Shown here: positions 1 to 13,660 of the stretch, piece by piece | Numbering within the stretch: the first letter of the stretch is position 1 | Layout of the letters: each line of letters opens with the position of its first letter | NCBI RefSeq assembly: GCF_901709675.1 | Contig: NC_051102.1 | Coordinates: 7,351,412 to 7,415,411, forward strand | Direction of reading: 5' to 3' | Length of the DNA stretch: 64,000 bases | Source: Syngnathus acus | Lineage: Eukaryota; Chordata; Actinopteri; Syngnathiformes; Syngnathidae | The notes under the pieces: generated by a model | The model's input: the letters and a program-made list of their open reading frames with translations, nothing else | Told to the model about the DNA's origin: nothing | Database searches by the model: none | Made by a program: the position numbers and the translations under genes

Positions 1-346
1 CGGAACCTCGGCGGCGCTCATTTCTCCCACCCGGACCAGAAAGTTGACAAAGTCCCGAGCGGCGTTGGACTGGGCGTCTTTCTTGTTGGTGGAGTTGCCC
101 ATGCCGGTGTAGTTGAAGCCGTCCACGCGTACCTGCGGCACAGACCAGGAGAACATCTTGGAGGCGAAGGACGAGGACAGTCGCACGTCCGTCGGTCCTC
201 ACAATTGTGCAAATGCACTCGAAATGAAATGATGAACACACCTCACACATGAATCGGTTTTTGGTGCCGGCGGCGCGGATGTCATAGTTGGGGGTTAACT
301 TTTTTTTGCCACACCATGCGTACAGGAAGTTCTTGATGTCAGCCAT
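1..346 (-). CDS. dhx9: ATP-dependent RNA helicase A, 5' end (partial)
   Basis: Two coding exons are visible, 346-242 (35 codons) and 132-1, the second running off the window edge. They encode an N-terminal double-stranded RNA-binding domain: MADIKNFLYAWCGKKKL, then FMCEVRVDGFNYTGMGNSTN and KKDAQSNAARDFVNFLVR. This matches the start of vertebrate DHX9 almost residue for residue. The join after Cys-Glu is phase 0, with donor GAG|gtgtgt and acceptor gccgcag|GTACGC. DHX9 is a nuclear DExH-box helicase that unwinds RNA and RNA-DNA hybrids and acts in transcription and RNA processing. The helicase core lies outside the window. The ATG at 346-344 is the first in frame and sits in a good Kozak context. 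In human the gene is on 1q25 near LAMC1, LAMC2 and NMNAT2, and the latter two recur about 37 kb downstream here. Confidence 0.93.
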   Translation of the reverse strand, partial: MADIKNFLYAWCGKKKLTPNYDIRAAGTKNRFMCEVCSSFHFECICTIVRTDGRATVLVLRLQDVLLVCAAGTRGRLQLHRHGQLHQQERRPVQRRSGLCQLSGPGGRNERRRGS

Positions 347-2245
347 GGCAAAGACGGGATGAGCGTCTTTCCCTCTTGCACCGACACTGCGCAAGCACAA
401 AACAATCTTTATTGCATAATTTTGTGGTTTACATTGGTAAATAAGCATGCATTTTTGGGAGCGGGCGCTGAGCAGTTGCTTGCTATCAGAGGTGCCGTGC
501 CACGATGGCTCCGTTTTTTAACTCTCGTTTGCTATGCGAATTTCAGCAATTTTGTCAACTACAAATGTCTCTGAGCGATGCCAGATCCATTCCACCGTGA
601 CCTCTGACGGTCATCTCTTCATTTTTATTTTCTTTATGGGTATGAATTGAAAGAACTTAATTTATCATACGTTTCCATGTATCAGTGTAGCTTACCAACA
701 TTACCTACATTTGGAAAACAGGTTAAAAATTAAGAATGTTTTGGGAGCTTTAAATTCGGATTCAACAAAACGGTCAAATAAAAGATTTGGGGTCCCGAAT
801 AAGTCACCACCAAGTGCTGCATTTTCAGACTTTTTCTTGATTTAAAAGAAAATGATGCCCGTGTCACACACTTAAATGAATTGAACCTTGTCGTTGGTGT
901 TAATTGTTGCTACGGCAAGCTAGTATCTTAACTTGCTTTGCTGTCATTTCAAGCTTGGACCTTAAGACGTCCAAATATTTCACGTTATCGCACATTGCGG
1001 ACATTTTACATGCGATTCCTTAGCATTAGCAACAAATTGAATTGAACAAAAAAATGAGCCGCTTTTCCACGGTTTCGCTGAATGAGCTAAAACAAAAGAG
1101 CTAAGGCTTTGCCCGCGCTACTCTTATTTGCTGCATTTCGCGTCAACTCGCCAACGTTAACCGACACGGGCGAGCTTTATCTCTTTGTCAAAGCGTTTTT
1201 TGCTCACGTTTGGTGTTGCTCCTGCGAGTAACGCTCAAATAACGGCTCCGTGAATATCAGTACGTCGTCCCGACAGGATGCCCTCGTCTTCTTCGGCTTT
1301 GTTTTGAGTTCACGCGCACCTTATGTGCATTGCTGCCCCCTACTGATCATCAAACATAACTGAGCCCGACTGTCGAATGGTCCGTGGAGAATAACTCAAT
1401 GAAAATGTATTGCACATGAACGTTTGACTGAAATTGGTTGAAAATAAACATTTGGCAACTCTTTGCATCATTCCTCGAGTGTTTTTACAGACTTGGCCAC
1501 CAGCGACGTTTTGATAGAGAATTAACCACTGGGCCAGATCAGGGGCTGCACCGACGGAACCGCAAGGATCACGCCAAGGCTCTTTCTTTGGAGGTCAAGG
1601 CCGGGTTGGAGATGGAAAGACTAATCAATGTGTTCATTCTCCTTTCTTGCCTTTGTTCTAACCTTTTCCCACCTTCCTGCTCCTACTGTTGTGGAGGTGC
1701 AGCAGATGTCACCGGAGCCTCCTCAAGACTTCCCCTGCTCGATCTCTCCCTTTCTCTCCTCCTCCTCTTCACTTGGTCTCCATAGCGACAAGAAACAGGA
1801 TAGCGCTGCTGGACACCTGAGTCCAGCAGCTGAATGTTTCATGGACTCACACGCGAGCAGGAGCAGGAGAAGCCACAAGAACCTGAAGCGGGCGAGCACA
1901 CAGGTAGCGAGCGAGTGTTCTTCTCTTGGGATGGCTTGCTTTATATTCTCATCTACCTTTCTGTTGCGTTCACTTCTCTACTCTTGCTATTTCTCTGTCT
2001 CTCCTTCCCTTCTCCTTGTCGCTTTTCTTGTCTTTTGTCTTCTCTTGTGGACCGTGACACTTGCAGCCGTGGAGCGAGGCCACCACTTCCTCACCCTCCT
2101 CTGTTCTACTCTCGCATCTTGTCGTCTGCTCTCCTCCAATTTCTTTTCATCTTGCTGGTGCCTCTCTTCCTTTTTCTATTTCTCTCCCTTCCTGCGGTCT
2201 TCTCATCTCCCTTCTTGCGTTTTGCGGTCAGGTGATGGTGTCAGG
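347..2245. other. Intergenic region between divergent dhx9 and dnajc5b, with dnajc5b 5' UTR
   Basis: No conserved coding sequence is seen. The stretch must contain the dhx9 promoter (-) and the 5' non-coding part of dnajc5b (+). From about 1920 to 2230 the + strand is strongly pyrimidine-rich. It ends in a plausible acceptor (AG at 2229-2230) 15 bp before the dnajc5b start codon, so a short 5' UTR exon is likely spliced onto the coding exon. Open frames in this stretch are low-complexity Ser/Leu/Phe artefacts of the CT-rich DNA. Confidence 0.5.
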
Positions 2246-3070
2246 ATGTCGGACGGCAGGCAGCGAGCCATGTCGGCGTCGGGCGAGTCTCTGTACGTAC
2301 TCCTGGGCGTGGACGCGGGATGCAGCCACGATGACATCAGGAAGTCCTACAGGTGAGACCCAGTCCCGGGGGGCTTTGCGCCTGACTTTGTCACTTGCTG
2401 CGTGTGCACAGGAAGCTGGCGCTGCGTTACCATCCGGACAAGAACCCGGACGACCCCGAGGCGGCGGAGAAGTTCAAGGAGTTGAACGCGGCCCACGCCG
2501 TCCTGTCCGACCCCGGCAAAAGGAACATCTACGACGCTTACGGTTCCCTGGGGCTCTACGTGGCTCAGCAGTTTGGGGAAGACAACGTCAAGGCCTACTT
2601 CACGCTCACCACCTGGTGGGCCAAGGTGGGCAGCGCCACCGTGGAAACCCGCAGTCGGGCTCTCCGGGAGGTGACGGCACGTGTGCTCTTTGCGCAGGCC
2701 TTGTTTGCGCTGTGCGGGCTGCTAACGGGCTTCTACTGCTGCTGCTGCTTGTGCTGCTGCTGCGATTGCTGCTGCGGGCGCCTCAAAGCCGCCGCGCCCC
2801 CCGACGACCAGGAGGCGGCGGAACCCTACGGCGACGTGCAGCAGCAGGATGACGAAGACCAGGAGGACCGGGAGGAGATGGAGCTACACCCACCCAAAGG
2901 TGAGCAGTCTTTGGGTGCATTTCAAGTGAAAGCAGAAATGGCTTTTCCACCTAGACGCGTTTGTGCGCGCAGACGTGAAGGCGGCAATCGTCCAGCCGCC
3001 AAACATCGCCAGCGAGAAAACGCAACTCATCTCGGACGGGCGGCGCAAATATGGAGACACCTACACATGA
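2246..3070 (+). CDS. dnajc5b: Cysteine string protein, DnaJ homolog subfamily C member 5 (beta type)
   Basis: Coding exons are 2246-2352, 2412-2625, 2698-2899 and 2973-3070, giving 206 residues. An N-terminal J domain contains the HPD motif ([16 protein letters not shown]) and the CSP-typical [21 protein letters not shown] linker ending in TWWAK follows. The cysteine string [14 protein letters not shown], with 11 cysteines, is the palmitoylated membrane anchor. An acidic tail ends in [16 protein letters not shown]. The family recruits Hsc70 to synaptic and secretory vesicle proteins through the HPD motif. CSP-alpha, beta and gamma are close in sequence. I chose beta because trim55 and, further on, adhfe1 lie beside it, as at human 8q13 (DNAJC5B-TRIM55-ADHFE1). 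A gamma-type assignment is the alternative. A poly(A) signal lies at 3311-3316. Confidence 0.88.
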
Positions 3071-3310
3071 TGCTGTCAGCAACGTCCATCTGCCTCTCAG
3101 CTTCTTTTTCTAGGTCGTGAATCCCATCTTTACTGGCCTTGCTTGATCGTTTTCAAAGTCCCTTTGAAAGGGCGAACACTTCCTTCATTCGACTCCCCCG
3201 ACGGACGCTATTTCGTAAACCTAATTTGTACCTGGGTTACACCAAACGATTCCCAATGCAGCCTTGATCTTCTTTGTCGCGTGCTCCTGAGACTACATTT
3301 CAATGTTATC

Positions 3311-3316
3311 AATAAA
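3311..3316 (+). other. Poly(A) signal of dnajc5b
   Basis: AATAAA lies 240 bp after the dnajc5b stop codon and before the trim55 start. It is the only canonical hexamer in this interval that I noticed. Confidence 0.6.
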
Positions 3317-3628
3317 AGTTGAAGAAAGAAACAATGCAGACTGTGTGAGTAAACAAGAGGGGGCATCCATTCGCCTGGACCGGCACGAGTGCAAAAGCCT
3401 GCGACCATTTGAACTTGAAAAGACTCAAAGTAGAGGCCGGGCGGGTTGGCAGACTCTGGCTAACAACATGGCGTCCATAAACCATGTGACGTGGACTCAA
3501 GCAATGACACAGCAGTGCGCTGAGCTCCAATGACAGCCTGACTTTAGCGCCTCCCCCTCTCACTCACTCACTCACATGCCTCCCATGGCTTTGGACATGT
3601 ATGGGCATGTCGGCATGGCAACAGCTGA

Positions 3629-6059
<2,431 letters not shown>

Positions 6060-6521
6060 AGACTTCGTTGTCTTCTTCTTTGTCCTCACCCTCTTTCGAT
6101 CCTGTTTCCCGTCATCAACATCGCCTGAAAGTGAAGCTGAGAAATAAAAGACAAATGTGGCAAAATGTTTGCGCTGGGCCAATTCAGTTTTTGTTGATGA
6201 CGTTTCTTTGACGCTTATGAAAAAACAATCAATTATTTGATCCCGACTCAGCTTATGTCCTGAATTTTGAGGCCTTTGTATCCAGCAAAGGAATGAACCA
6301 ACGATTGTAAACACCATGAAAAGAACAGTACGCCACCGCCTTCTTGTTCACCCCTCCCCCCTTTCGTAAAAAGCGGATGATGGTGACAGTGGGTGATGAC
6401 ATCACAGCTGTGAGCTGACGATGGCGCTCTGTGTGACAAAGCAGTCGAATAAGGCGATGCCGGACTTGTCGTCTGCGCGGGTGGGTAAGTCCCGGCCGGT
6501 CAGGAGGGGACAAGAGGAGAA
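6060..6521. other. trim55 3' UTR and upstream region of the dynein-tail gene
   Basis: It contains AATAAA at 6143-6148, the likely end of trim55. The remaining ~370 bp must hold the promoter and 5' UTR of the next gene. I see no coding similarity. Confidence 0.5.
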
Positions 6522-9500
6522 ATGGAACCCGGCGACAAGCGCGTGGAGTACCTGAGGCTTCTGCTGGTGCAAAGCCTGCAATTGGAAGAAGAGAAGTGGC
6601 CGGACTTTTTGAACGCTAAGAAGCACCAGGCCCACTTGAACACCTTCTTCAACACCAGGGAGATGATCAACCTCTTCGTGTGGGTCAACGCCGACGGCAG
6701 CGGCTGCCTGAGCTCGGACTTTCCTGAGGAGGGCCGCAAGGTCATCTGCTTGGGCAAAACGCAGCAAGACGCGGTGAGCGCCGATAACATGGACGACATA
6801 CTGCTGCTGGAGGAGATCCACTCCGAGAACGTACTCACCTTCATCGCCGGGCTCACTCAGGAGGTAAGCTAGCCGCCGCCGATGCGTATGACCGGCGCTA
6901 ACTGGCACTGGCGCCGTCCCCCCTCTTTGTCCCCTTAGGTCATCTGCCCGTTGCTTAGCAACCCGGCCAACGAGGACGGTTGGCCTCCGGGGGCGGCCGA
7001 GGAGACGCTCAACTTGATGGAGAGACTCAAGAACCAAGCTCTCGCCATGAAGGCTCGCAAGGAAGGCTGGACTTTTCTGCCACTTCCCAAACGTCTCCAT
7101 GACAACGAGGACAGGTCAGGACGCAATGGCGAGTCCGAGGGCGGCCACTTGTCACGTTGCCGCTGATGGCGCAGGTCACACGCTCTCTTCTCGAGACAGG
7201 GAGACGTGCGACGTGAAGCTGCTGCACGCCTGCGAGTTGGTCATCATCGAGTGGGCTGGACTGGTGTCGGAGTTATTGCAACGGAACCCAGCCCAGGCGC
7301 TCCTGGATGGACTCAAACCTCCACCATCGGAGGAGTTCAACTTCTGGAGCAACAGACTCCGGAACCTGGAGCTCATCCTGCAGCAGGTCAGCACATGGTC
7401 AACGCACGCTGACGTCAGGTCGCGCTTAACCGACTGTAAAAGGTGGTCGACGTCATCGTTACAGATTCGATTCGGATTTCTTGGTTTTAGCTTATTTCTG
7501 GGTCGATCCCCAGATCAATGTCTGGGAGGTTGTTAACCATTAGTGTGTCGATTGACAACCGGTTCAGGTACGTCGCTCCCGTTAACACGACTCGCGTCTA
7601 CCGCGCGCTCTCTCTGCTTGTGACGCCGCAGATGTCGAGTGACAGCGCCCAGCAGGTGGCGTCCTTACTTCAGTCTGCCCAGGGGGCCTACAGCGCCACC
7701 CTGAAAGAGATTCATGCCGACGTCCAAAAAGGTAAAAAGGAGCCGCCGACCCGGAACCGGGCCGGACTTGAGCTAACCTGTCAGCCCTCAGGACTGGCCG
7801 AGGCCCAGGACGCCAACGACAACCTTGCGCCTCTGCAGCATCAGGTGGAGGAGCTGGAGCAGCTGGATTATCCGCAGGTAAGAGATGACCTGACGCCCGC
7901 GATGACTATGAACGTGATGGGTTGCTTTTGTGACAGCTGAAGGACAACATGGCCGTCGTGATGGAGAAGGTCCATCAGGTGTGGATCAGGTCGCGCTTTC
8001 ACTGCAAGCCCTGCTGGATCGTCGTCCTCCTGGAGGAGATTTGCAACTTCTTCATCGAGAAAGTACGCTGCCGCAGTCCCGATCTGAAACGCTGATATCA
8101 CGCCATCAGGCATGGCGCGGGCAGGAAAAACAAAACAGTGACATGTTTCCAGTCCAGGTGTTTTATCGAAACAAGATAAAACGCGTCAAGTACAAAAGCT
8201 GAGCTCGATGGTTCACCTTGTAAAATATAATAGCAAAATGCTGATGACGAGCATGCTTGTGTTCTCGTGTTGCAGAGCAGAGACTTCCTGTACGGACAGG
8301 AAGTGATGCGCGGCCTGCTTTTGGATCCTGCGCAAGTTCTGGATGATGTCCAAGTGGTGACCTTGACCTTGCAAACTCTCAAGGACAAATATATCCACCA
8401 CAGGATGCTGCTGGAACAGGAGGTGCCAGAACCTGCCGCTGTCATCATGGCGGCTAACTTTGAGTTAGCGGGCGACCTTTTTGCTTTGATGTCGTTTGAC
8501 TGGAATGCGTTCCTCCCTCCCTCCTGTTCGCTCGCTCGGGGGCAACACAACTTTGCGTTGCCCTTCATTTGTTGCATTAGAGAACATAGTGAGCAAAAGT
8601 ATCTTGTGTTGTGGCTTACCATGGTAACTTTGAATGCAGGACGGAGGTTTGCACCGCTGGGAGTTTCCATCTCATCTGGTCTTCTCTCGTTTGGATGACT
8701 TCCTGATTCGCCTGCAAAGCATCCAGGCAAGCGTGCACTTGAGCACTTGTATTGCTGCTCCACGTTGACCTTCCTGTGCATCTCCCCAAACAGGACGTGT
8801 TCCGCGTGCGCCTTCAGATCCAGCTGGAGCAGGTTGTGGTGGCCGGCGGTCGCGGGCGGATATGGACTGCCGCCGTGCAAGGCGTGTGCCGAGACTTCCT
8901 GCGCCAGCTGCAAGTCCTGGCCGACTGCAAGAGCGACGCCACCGAGCCCGCCGATGAGGTGAGCGGCCTTTTTGCGGTCTTTCTGAGCGGGGTCGACCCG
9001 CCGCGCTGACTCCCGCCCCTTCTGCCACCCTCAGAGCTTTGCGCAGCAGGCCGCTTCCTTCCAGGAGCACGTGTCCCACCTGGAGGCTCGCTTGGTGTCC
9101 ATTTTGCGAGGGGCGCTTAACGAATGCCCGCTGCCGTCCGCCGCCGTCAAGGTTATCACCATATTTGGGCCGCTGCTGCAGCGCCCCGCCATCCGGAACC
9201 AGCTGCGCCCTCAGCTCTCCAAGCTGGTGGACATGGTCCTGCGGGAACTGGACAGGGCGCAGGCGCTGGTTAAGATTAAGGGCAAGAAAGCGGTCTCGTC
9301 CAAATTCAGCACGTCGCCGGCCGTCACCCTCAGATGGACCAAGCAAGTCATGCTCAGGGCCAACAATGTTCTGCAAAACTTCCAGGCAGTCCAACATCTG
9401 TAAGGGCAACGCACAAGCGCACACGCGCACACGCGCAGCAGAGATAGCAAAAGTCTTCATACACTGTTCCGAAGATCAAGATGTACACTATTTACACAGT

Positions 9501-12094
9501 TCAATGTGCGGTCGTCATCGTCCCGCAAGTAATTTTTGATGTGCGCAGGTGTGTGGAGTCATGCGAGACGGTGCGTCACAAGTTCCAGAAGATCGCCGAC
9601 CTGCTGCTGGACATCCGAAGCTCCGTGCGTCAGGCGTGGAGCCGCCAGCTGGACCAAGACGCCGCTGCCGTCCTCAAGCTTTCGCTGATCCAGGAGGAGG
9701 AGCAGCAGCAGCAGCTCGCCGTTTTGGGAATCCCCTGCGGACAAAAGGTTATTTGTCACCAGAGCTCGGCTTGTCAGAGGAGCACAATTGTGGCCCACTT
9801 TATGCGTGTCAAAAAGCAACTTGGGCTGCTTTTTGCTCAGCACGGGTCTGGTTAGGGGATGCTCCGATTGAGCACTTGCTTGCCCTTTTTTTTCCACGGC
9901 TGTGCGTGTGTCCAGCTGGAGGGGCTGCTGAGGGACATCAAAGAGGCTCGTTGGGAGAAGGATCTGGAGCTCCGTCCCGAGACTGCTGAAATTTTGCAGA
10001 GCAGACGAGACATCGCCAAAAGTTATCTGAGTCTTACCAACATCGTGTCCTCCTACAACCAGGTACGTGCATGCTGGATCGCTGGTCAAAGCTATTTGTG
10101 ACTGCCGGGCCGGCCCTCCAGGTGGTGGAGGAGGCTCTGCCTGTGGAGCTTCCTCTAATCCGGGATGGGCTGGAGGAGCAGAGGCGGAGTCTGTTGGAGC
10201 TACAACATAGCACCTGGACCAGTAAAGGTGAGGAGGAGGTCATGTGACTTGTGATTGAGCATGCTCAAGAGTTTGGAAAATACATATTCAGGGACTGCAT
10301 GCATGTGTTCAGGTGTCCACGAATTGATGGAGCAGAAGAGGCAGAGCTTGGCGGTCTTCTTTGCCTCCGTGAACGAAGCGCGAGCCAACATGGCCGCCTT
10401 GGTGACCATCATGGAGGTTGGTCAACACCAGCGTCCTCTTGCCCACGAGCGACTTTGTGCTAGCTCGTGACGTTCGTCCCGTCCCCAGGGCTGGGCGGCA
10501 CTTCCCCTGCTCAGTCGCTCAGGAGACTTCCTGGAGCGGGGCGTAGCTACGGAACAGAGCTACGCGCGTGTGCGGGAGGACGGCGAGGAGGTCATTCGTC
10601 TGATCAAGGTAAGGTCAGGCCGTTGATGTCATGTTGGATGTGGCAAAGGGGCGGAGTCAAACCCCTATGTGGGATGTTAACTGTTGGTGGCCGCTGGACC
10701 GCGCTGCTGTTGTTGTTGCGGAAATCCCACTGACGAGGTGTCCTCAGGAGAGCTCGGTCCGGTACGGCGTGAAGGACGAATCGTCGCCCGAGTGGATGGC
10801 CTACCTGGAGCACGCGGACCAGGTGGTGCAGGACGGCGTCCTGCAGATGCTGCTATGCTCGCTCAACTTCCTGTCGCAGAACACATCGCCCTCGGTGAGT
10901 GCAAGGAGTGCAAGGACCTGATGCAATCGTACATTATGGCGAGCTTTGCCCACCTTGGCTGGTTTTCATTTGCGCAACCTCTCCAGCTGTCCAAATGGCT
11001 GCAACCGGGCCGCTGACTGTGTGTGTGCGTGCAGAGTTCCGGGGGCGCCTTGCTGCAGGTGTCGCTGCAGCTGCAGCCAACAGGAAGCGTCTTCGATCCG
11101 TCCCTGACCTCTGACCTGACCGAGGTCCTCAAGTCCTTCATCTCTGATGTCCTCGCGGCCGCCGCTCTGCCACCCCGGCTCGCCGGCGCTCACCGAGGCA
11201 ACTATCAGGTGAGCCGCCACCGCCGCCGATTGGCGCGTCGCCTGGAGCCACATGAACGAGCCGTTCTTTGTGCGGCCGCAGGAGGCGCTGCGGGACAACG
11301 CCGAGCTAGCCGAGCTGGAAAAGGAAGTGATGCAGCACTTGCAGGAGGTCAACCAGGAGGCAGAACGCCTGAGGGCCAAACTGGACCGCTTCTCGCCGCT
11401 GTGGCTGAGTCCCAAACGCAGTGTCATGCAAGAATTCCTCACGTACGGCAGGAGGCTGGACAAGCGCGAAGAGGAGGTGGACAAGGTCCCGCCCACGCTG
11501 GCCGACTTCCAACGAGAGGTGAACGCAAGATAACTTGCATTTTTTGAGAGGTGGCGCGCTTCCTTTTAGAGACGCAGGGCGAATCCTCAGTGCCTTTTTT
11601 TTGGGTGGGGGGGCACCCATAGATCAACAACCTACAGAAGCAGCTCTCGGAGATGAACGCGCTGGAGGACTACGACCTGGTCCACGGCTGGCTGCAGGTC
11701 GACCTCCAACCTTTTAAAGACGGCCTTCGCCTCTTCATCAACAACTGGATCAGCTTGTACACGCAGCACCTCCTCAAGCTGGTCCGTCACAGGTAAAGCG
11801 CAAGGCCGCCCTGGCTCGGAAGGTCAATCATAGCAAATGAGTCTCGAATCAATCGTGTTTGTTCAGCATGTCCCGGCGCAACGACGATGACGATGAAGAA
11901 GGCGGCGACAAGTCTGCGGGGCGCAACTTCCCCCTGACGGAAACCATCATGCTCCTGGAGACGGTCAACGTGGAAGTACCCGAAATCATCACGCTGCTGC
12001 AGGTGTGATGGCGACATCGTCGTGTTCTTGGGAATCTGTCACTCTTCATTCCCAGGAGGGGGAAAAGGTGCAAAGGTCGACACAGCCCGCTTGA
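6522..12094 (+). CDS. Axonemal dynein heavy-chain tail-only protein (no motor)
   Basis: Twenty-one exons join in phase: 6522-6863, 6939-7114, 7200-7386, 7632-7731, 7792-7877, 7937-8062, 8276-8422, 8640-8726, 8794-8958, 9035-9399, 9549-9747, 9916-10062, 10122-10227, 10313-10416, 10489-10608, 10748-10894, 11035-11208, 11282-11518, 11623-11792, 11867-12002, 12056-12094 (1119 residues). The whole product resembles the N-terminal tail (DHC_N1) of outer-arm chains of the DNAH9/11/17 group. The start (YLRLLLVQSLQLEEEKW, VICPLLSNPANEDGWP, GWTFLPLP), the middle (RWTKQVMLRANNVLQNFQAV) and the end (VHGWLQVDLQPFKDGLRLF, FPLTETIMLLETVNVEVPEI) all show this. The tail normally assembles with intermediate chains and other heavy chains. 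Translation stops after LLQEGEKVQRSTQPA, exactly where the linker (DHC_N2) should start. No P-loop, AAA+ or stalk sequence follows before tmub1. Exon 8 uses a GC donor at 8727. An ATTAAA lies at 12378-12383. Confidence 0.85.
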
Positions 12095-12377
12095 AATGCC
12101 ACCCCCATCAGAAATGGGGAAACCAAGTCAATCCATTGGCAAACTTGGTCCACTCTTCATGTGCACGCTGAAAAAAAAGTGGCAAAGCTTTCAGATGTTG
12201 CAGCAGCACCTTTTGGGCTCGCCACAGTTGAGTACGCTAGTTGCGGCGCTAAGCGCGGAGCCTCCCCAATTGTGTTCTTGTGCGTGGCCGTGTGTATTTG
12301 CTGGAATGCTTGTTGTCAACAAAGCACTTGATGTCCATCCATGTGGTGATGTGTTTCAGAGCGACGCCGTGAGATGA

Positions 12378-12383
12378 ATTAAA
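12378..12383 (+). other. Candidate poly(A) signal of the dynein-tail gene
   Basis: ATTAAA lies 284 bp after the stop codon and in front of the convergent tmub1. Its presence supports a complete short transcript rather than a missing downstream motor. Confidence 0.45.
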
Positions 12384-12630
12384 GAGCAGGTCACATGATC
12401 GCCGCTGCTGTTTTTAAAGTCACATGACGGTAGTGGCATTACTCTTCAAAGGACTGCCACCTACATATTACCCACAATGCACCTCACCGTCATCGACGGC
12501 GACGTCATCAGCTTTGGACTCAGCGGCGGCAGATCTAAAAAAAAACGAAAAACAAAAAACGAAAAGGAAAATCCCAAAACAAGCCCCAAATCTTAAGAAA
12601 CACATCACAGCATGGAGTGTAAATAAATGA

Positions 12631-12636
12631 TTTAAT
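12631..12636 (-). other. Candidate poly(A) signal of tmub1
   Basis: ATTAAA on the minus strand lies about 105 bp after the tmub1 stop codon. The interval 12095-12742 otherwise holds only the 3' UTRs of two convergent genes. Confidence 0.5.
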
Positions 12637-12742
12637 AGAATTTCTTTCGTCAACATCCAGACGGGCGGCCATCTGGTGGCGGAAACCGACACGGAAGAGG
12701 CACAAAGAAGATGAGGACGCGGTCCGGAAGGAGCGCCAGTGT

Positions 12743-13660
12743 CTAGTGGCGGTACGCGCCGAAGGCCAGCAGGCTGAGGAAGACGGTGAGGCCCAGCAGC
12801 AAGGCGGACGCCGGCGCCGTGAACAGGTGGCGGTACTGGATCTGGCAATACCACAGCACGGCCAGCGCCAGCCCCAGCAGCGGCACCATCAGGCCGCCGG
12901 CATTCAGTGTTGCCCGGACCCGCGCAATACCCGTCCCTACTGCCCCCTCGGGCGGAACCGGCACCGCTGCCGTGCGCTGCGAGGAGACATGACAGTGCAG
13001 CACGCAGTTGTGCGCCAGGTGGAGCGTCTCCAGCGTGGCACCGTCGTCCTGCAGCAGCTGACCTTGGTAGATGAGACGTACGTGTCGCTCCTGGCCCGCA
13101 AAGTAGGTCCTGCCGATGAAAAAGGCGAAGGGTGCGACGTGAGAGTGATTGAGACTGTCGCACTCGCAGCCCAGAGCATGAAAGACAAAAAAGCTGCGCG
13201 GGACTCTTCAGGAAAGCACTTTATTTCTTGACCTTTTGAAGTTCCACTTCATAATACACTGCTATTTTGAATTAAAAACTTGGTGGTGGCCACGAGCAAT
13301 ATCCATGAAAGACATAAATTGAGGCAGATGCCAAATGGAGTCGGCTAGCGAGCGAGCAAGTTACCTCTTGATGTAGCCGATGGTGTCCTGGGGCTTGACG
13401 TGCGCCGTTCTCTCCGTGTCGTTAAGGAACTTGAGTCTGAGTACCATGTTCCTCTGGAAGTCGCCGTCAGGCGCCGGCCCTTCCGTGGTGGAGGCGGGGG
13501 GCTGGTCTGGAGGAGAGGCAGCCCGAGGAGAGGCGGGGTGGAGCGGGGGCGGTGGCTCCGAGGTGCGGGTGGAGGCCCAGGCCAGCAGCAGCACGGCCGC
13601 CGCCGTCAGCGCAACCAGCAGGAGCGTCACCTCATCGCCCACGCCCTCGATCAAAACCAT
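12743..13660 (-). CDS. tmub1: Transmembrane and ubiquitin-like domain-containing protein 1
   Basis: Two coding exons, 13660-13365 and 13109-12743, give 220 residues. The N-terminus VLIEGVGDEVTLLLVALTAA is the TMUB1 signature followed by the first membrane segment. A Pro-rich linker leads to a ubiquitin-like fold: LRLKFLNDTERTAHVKPQDT, IGYIKRTYFAGQ, VRLIYQGQLLQDDGATLETL, HLAHNCVLHCHVS. Two C-terminal membrane segments follow, including LWYCQIQYRHLFTAPASALL, and the protein ends AFGAYRH. TMUB1 is an ER and nucleocytoplasmic shuttling protein linked to ER-associated degradation and receptor trafficking. The exon join (AAG AG|G ACC) is phase 2 with good splice sites. TMUB2 is the nearest relative, but the N-terminus fits TMUB1. 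It runs tail-to-tail with the dynein-tail gene. Confidence 0.93.

Noticed and set aside
8098-8913. 271-codon minus-strand frame
   Set aside because: It overlaps three in-phase exons of the dynein-tail gene on the other strand. It is a shadow of GC-rich coding DNA.
12096-12377. Open frame after the dynein-tail stop as a possible linker exon
   Set aside because: It has no similarity to the dynein linker, and the frame is not reached by an acceptor in phase with exon 20.
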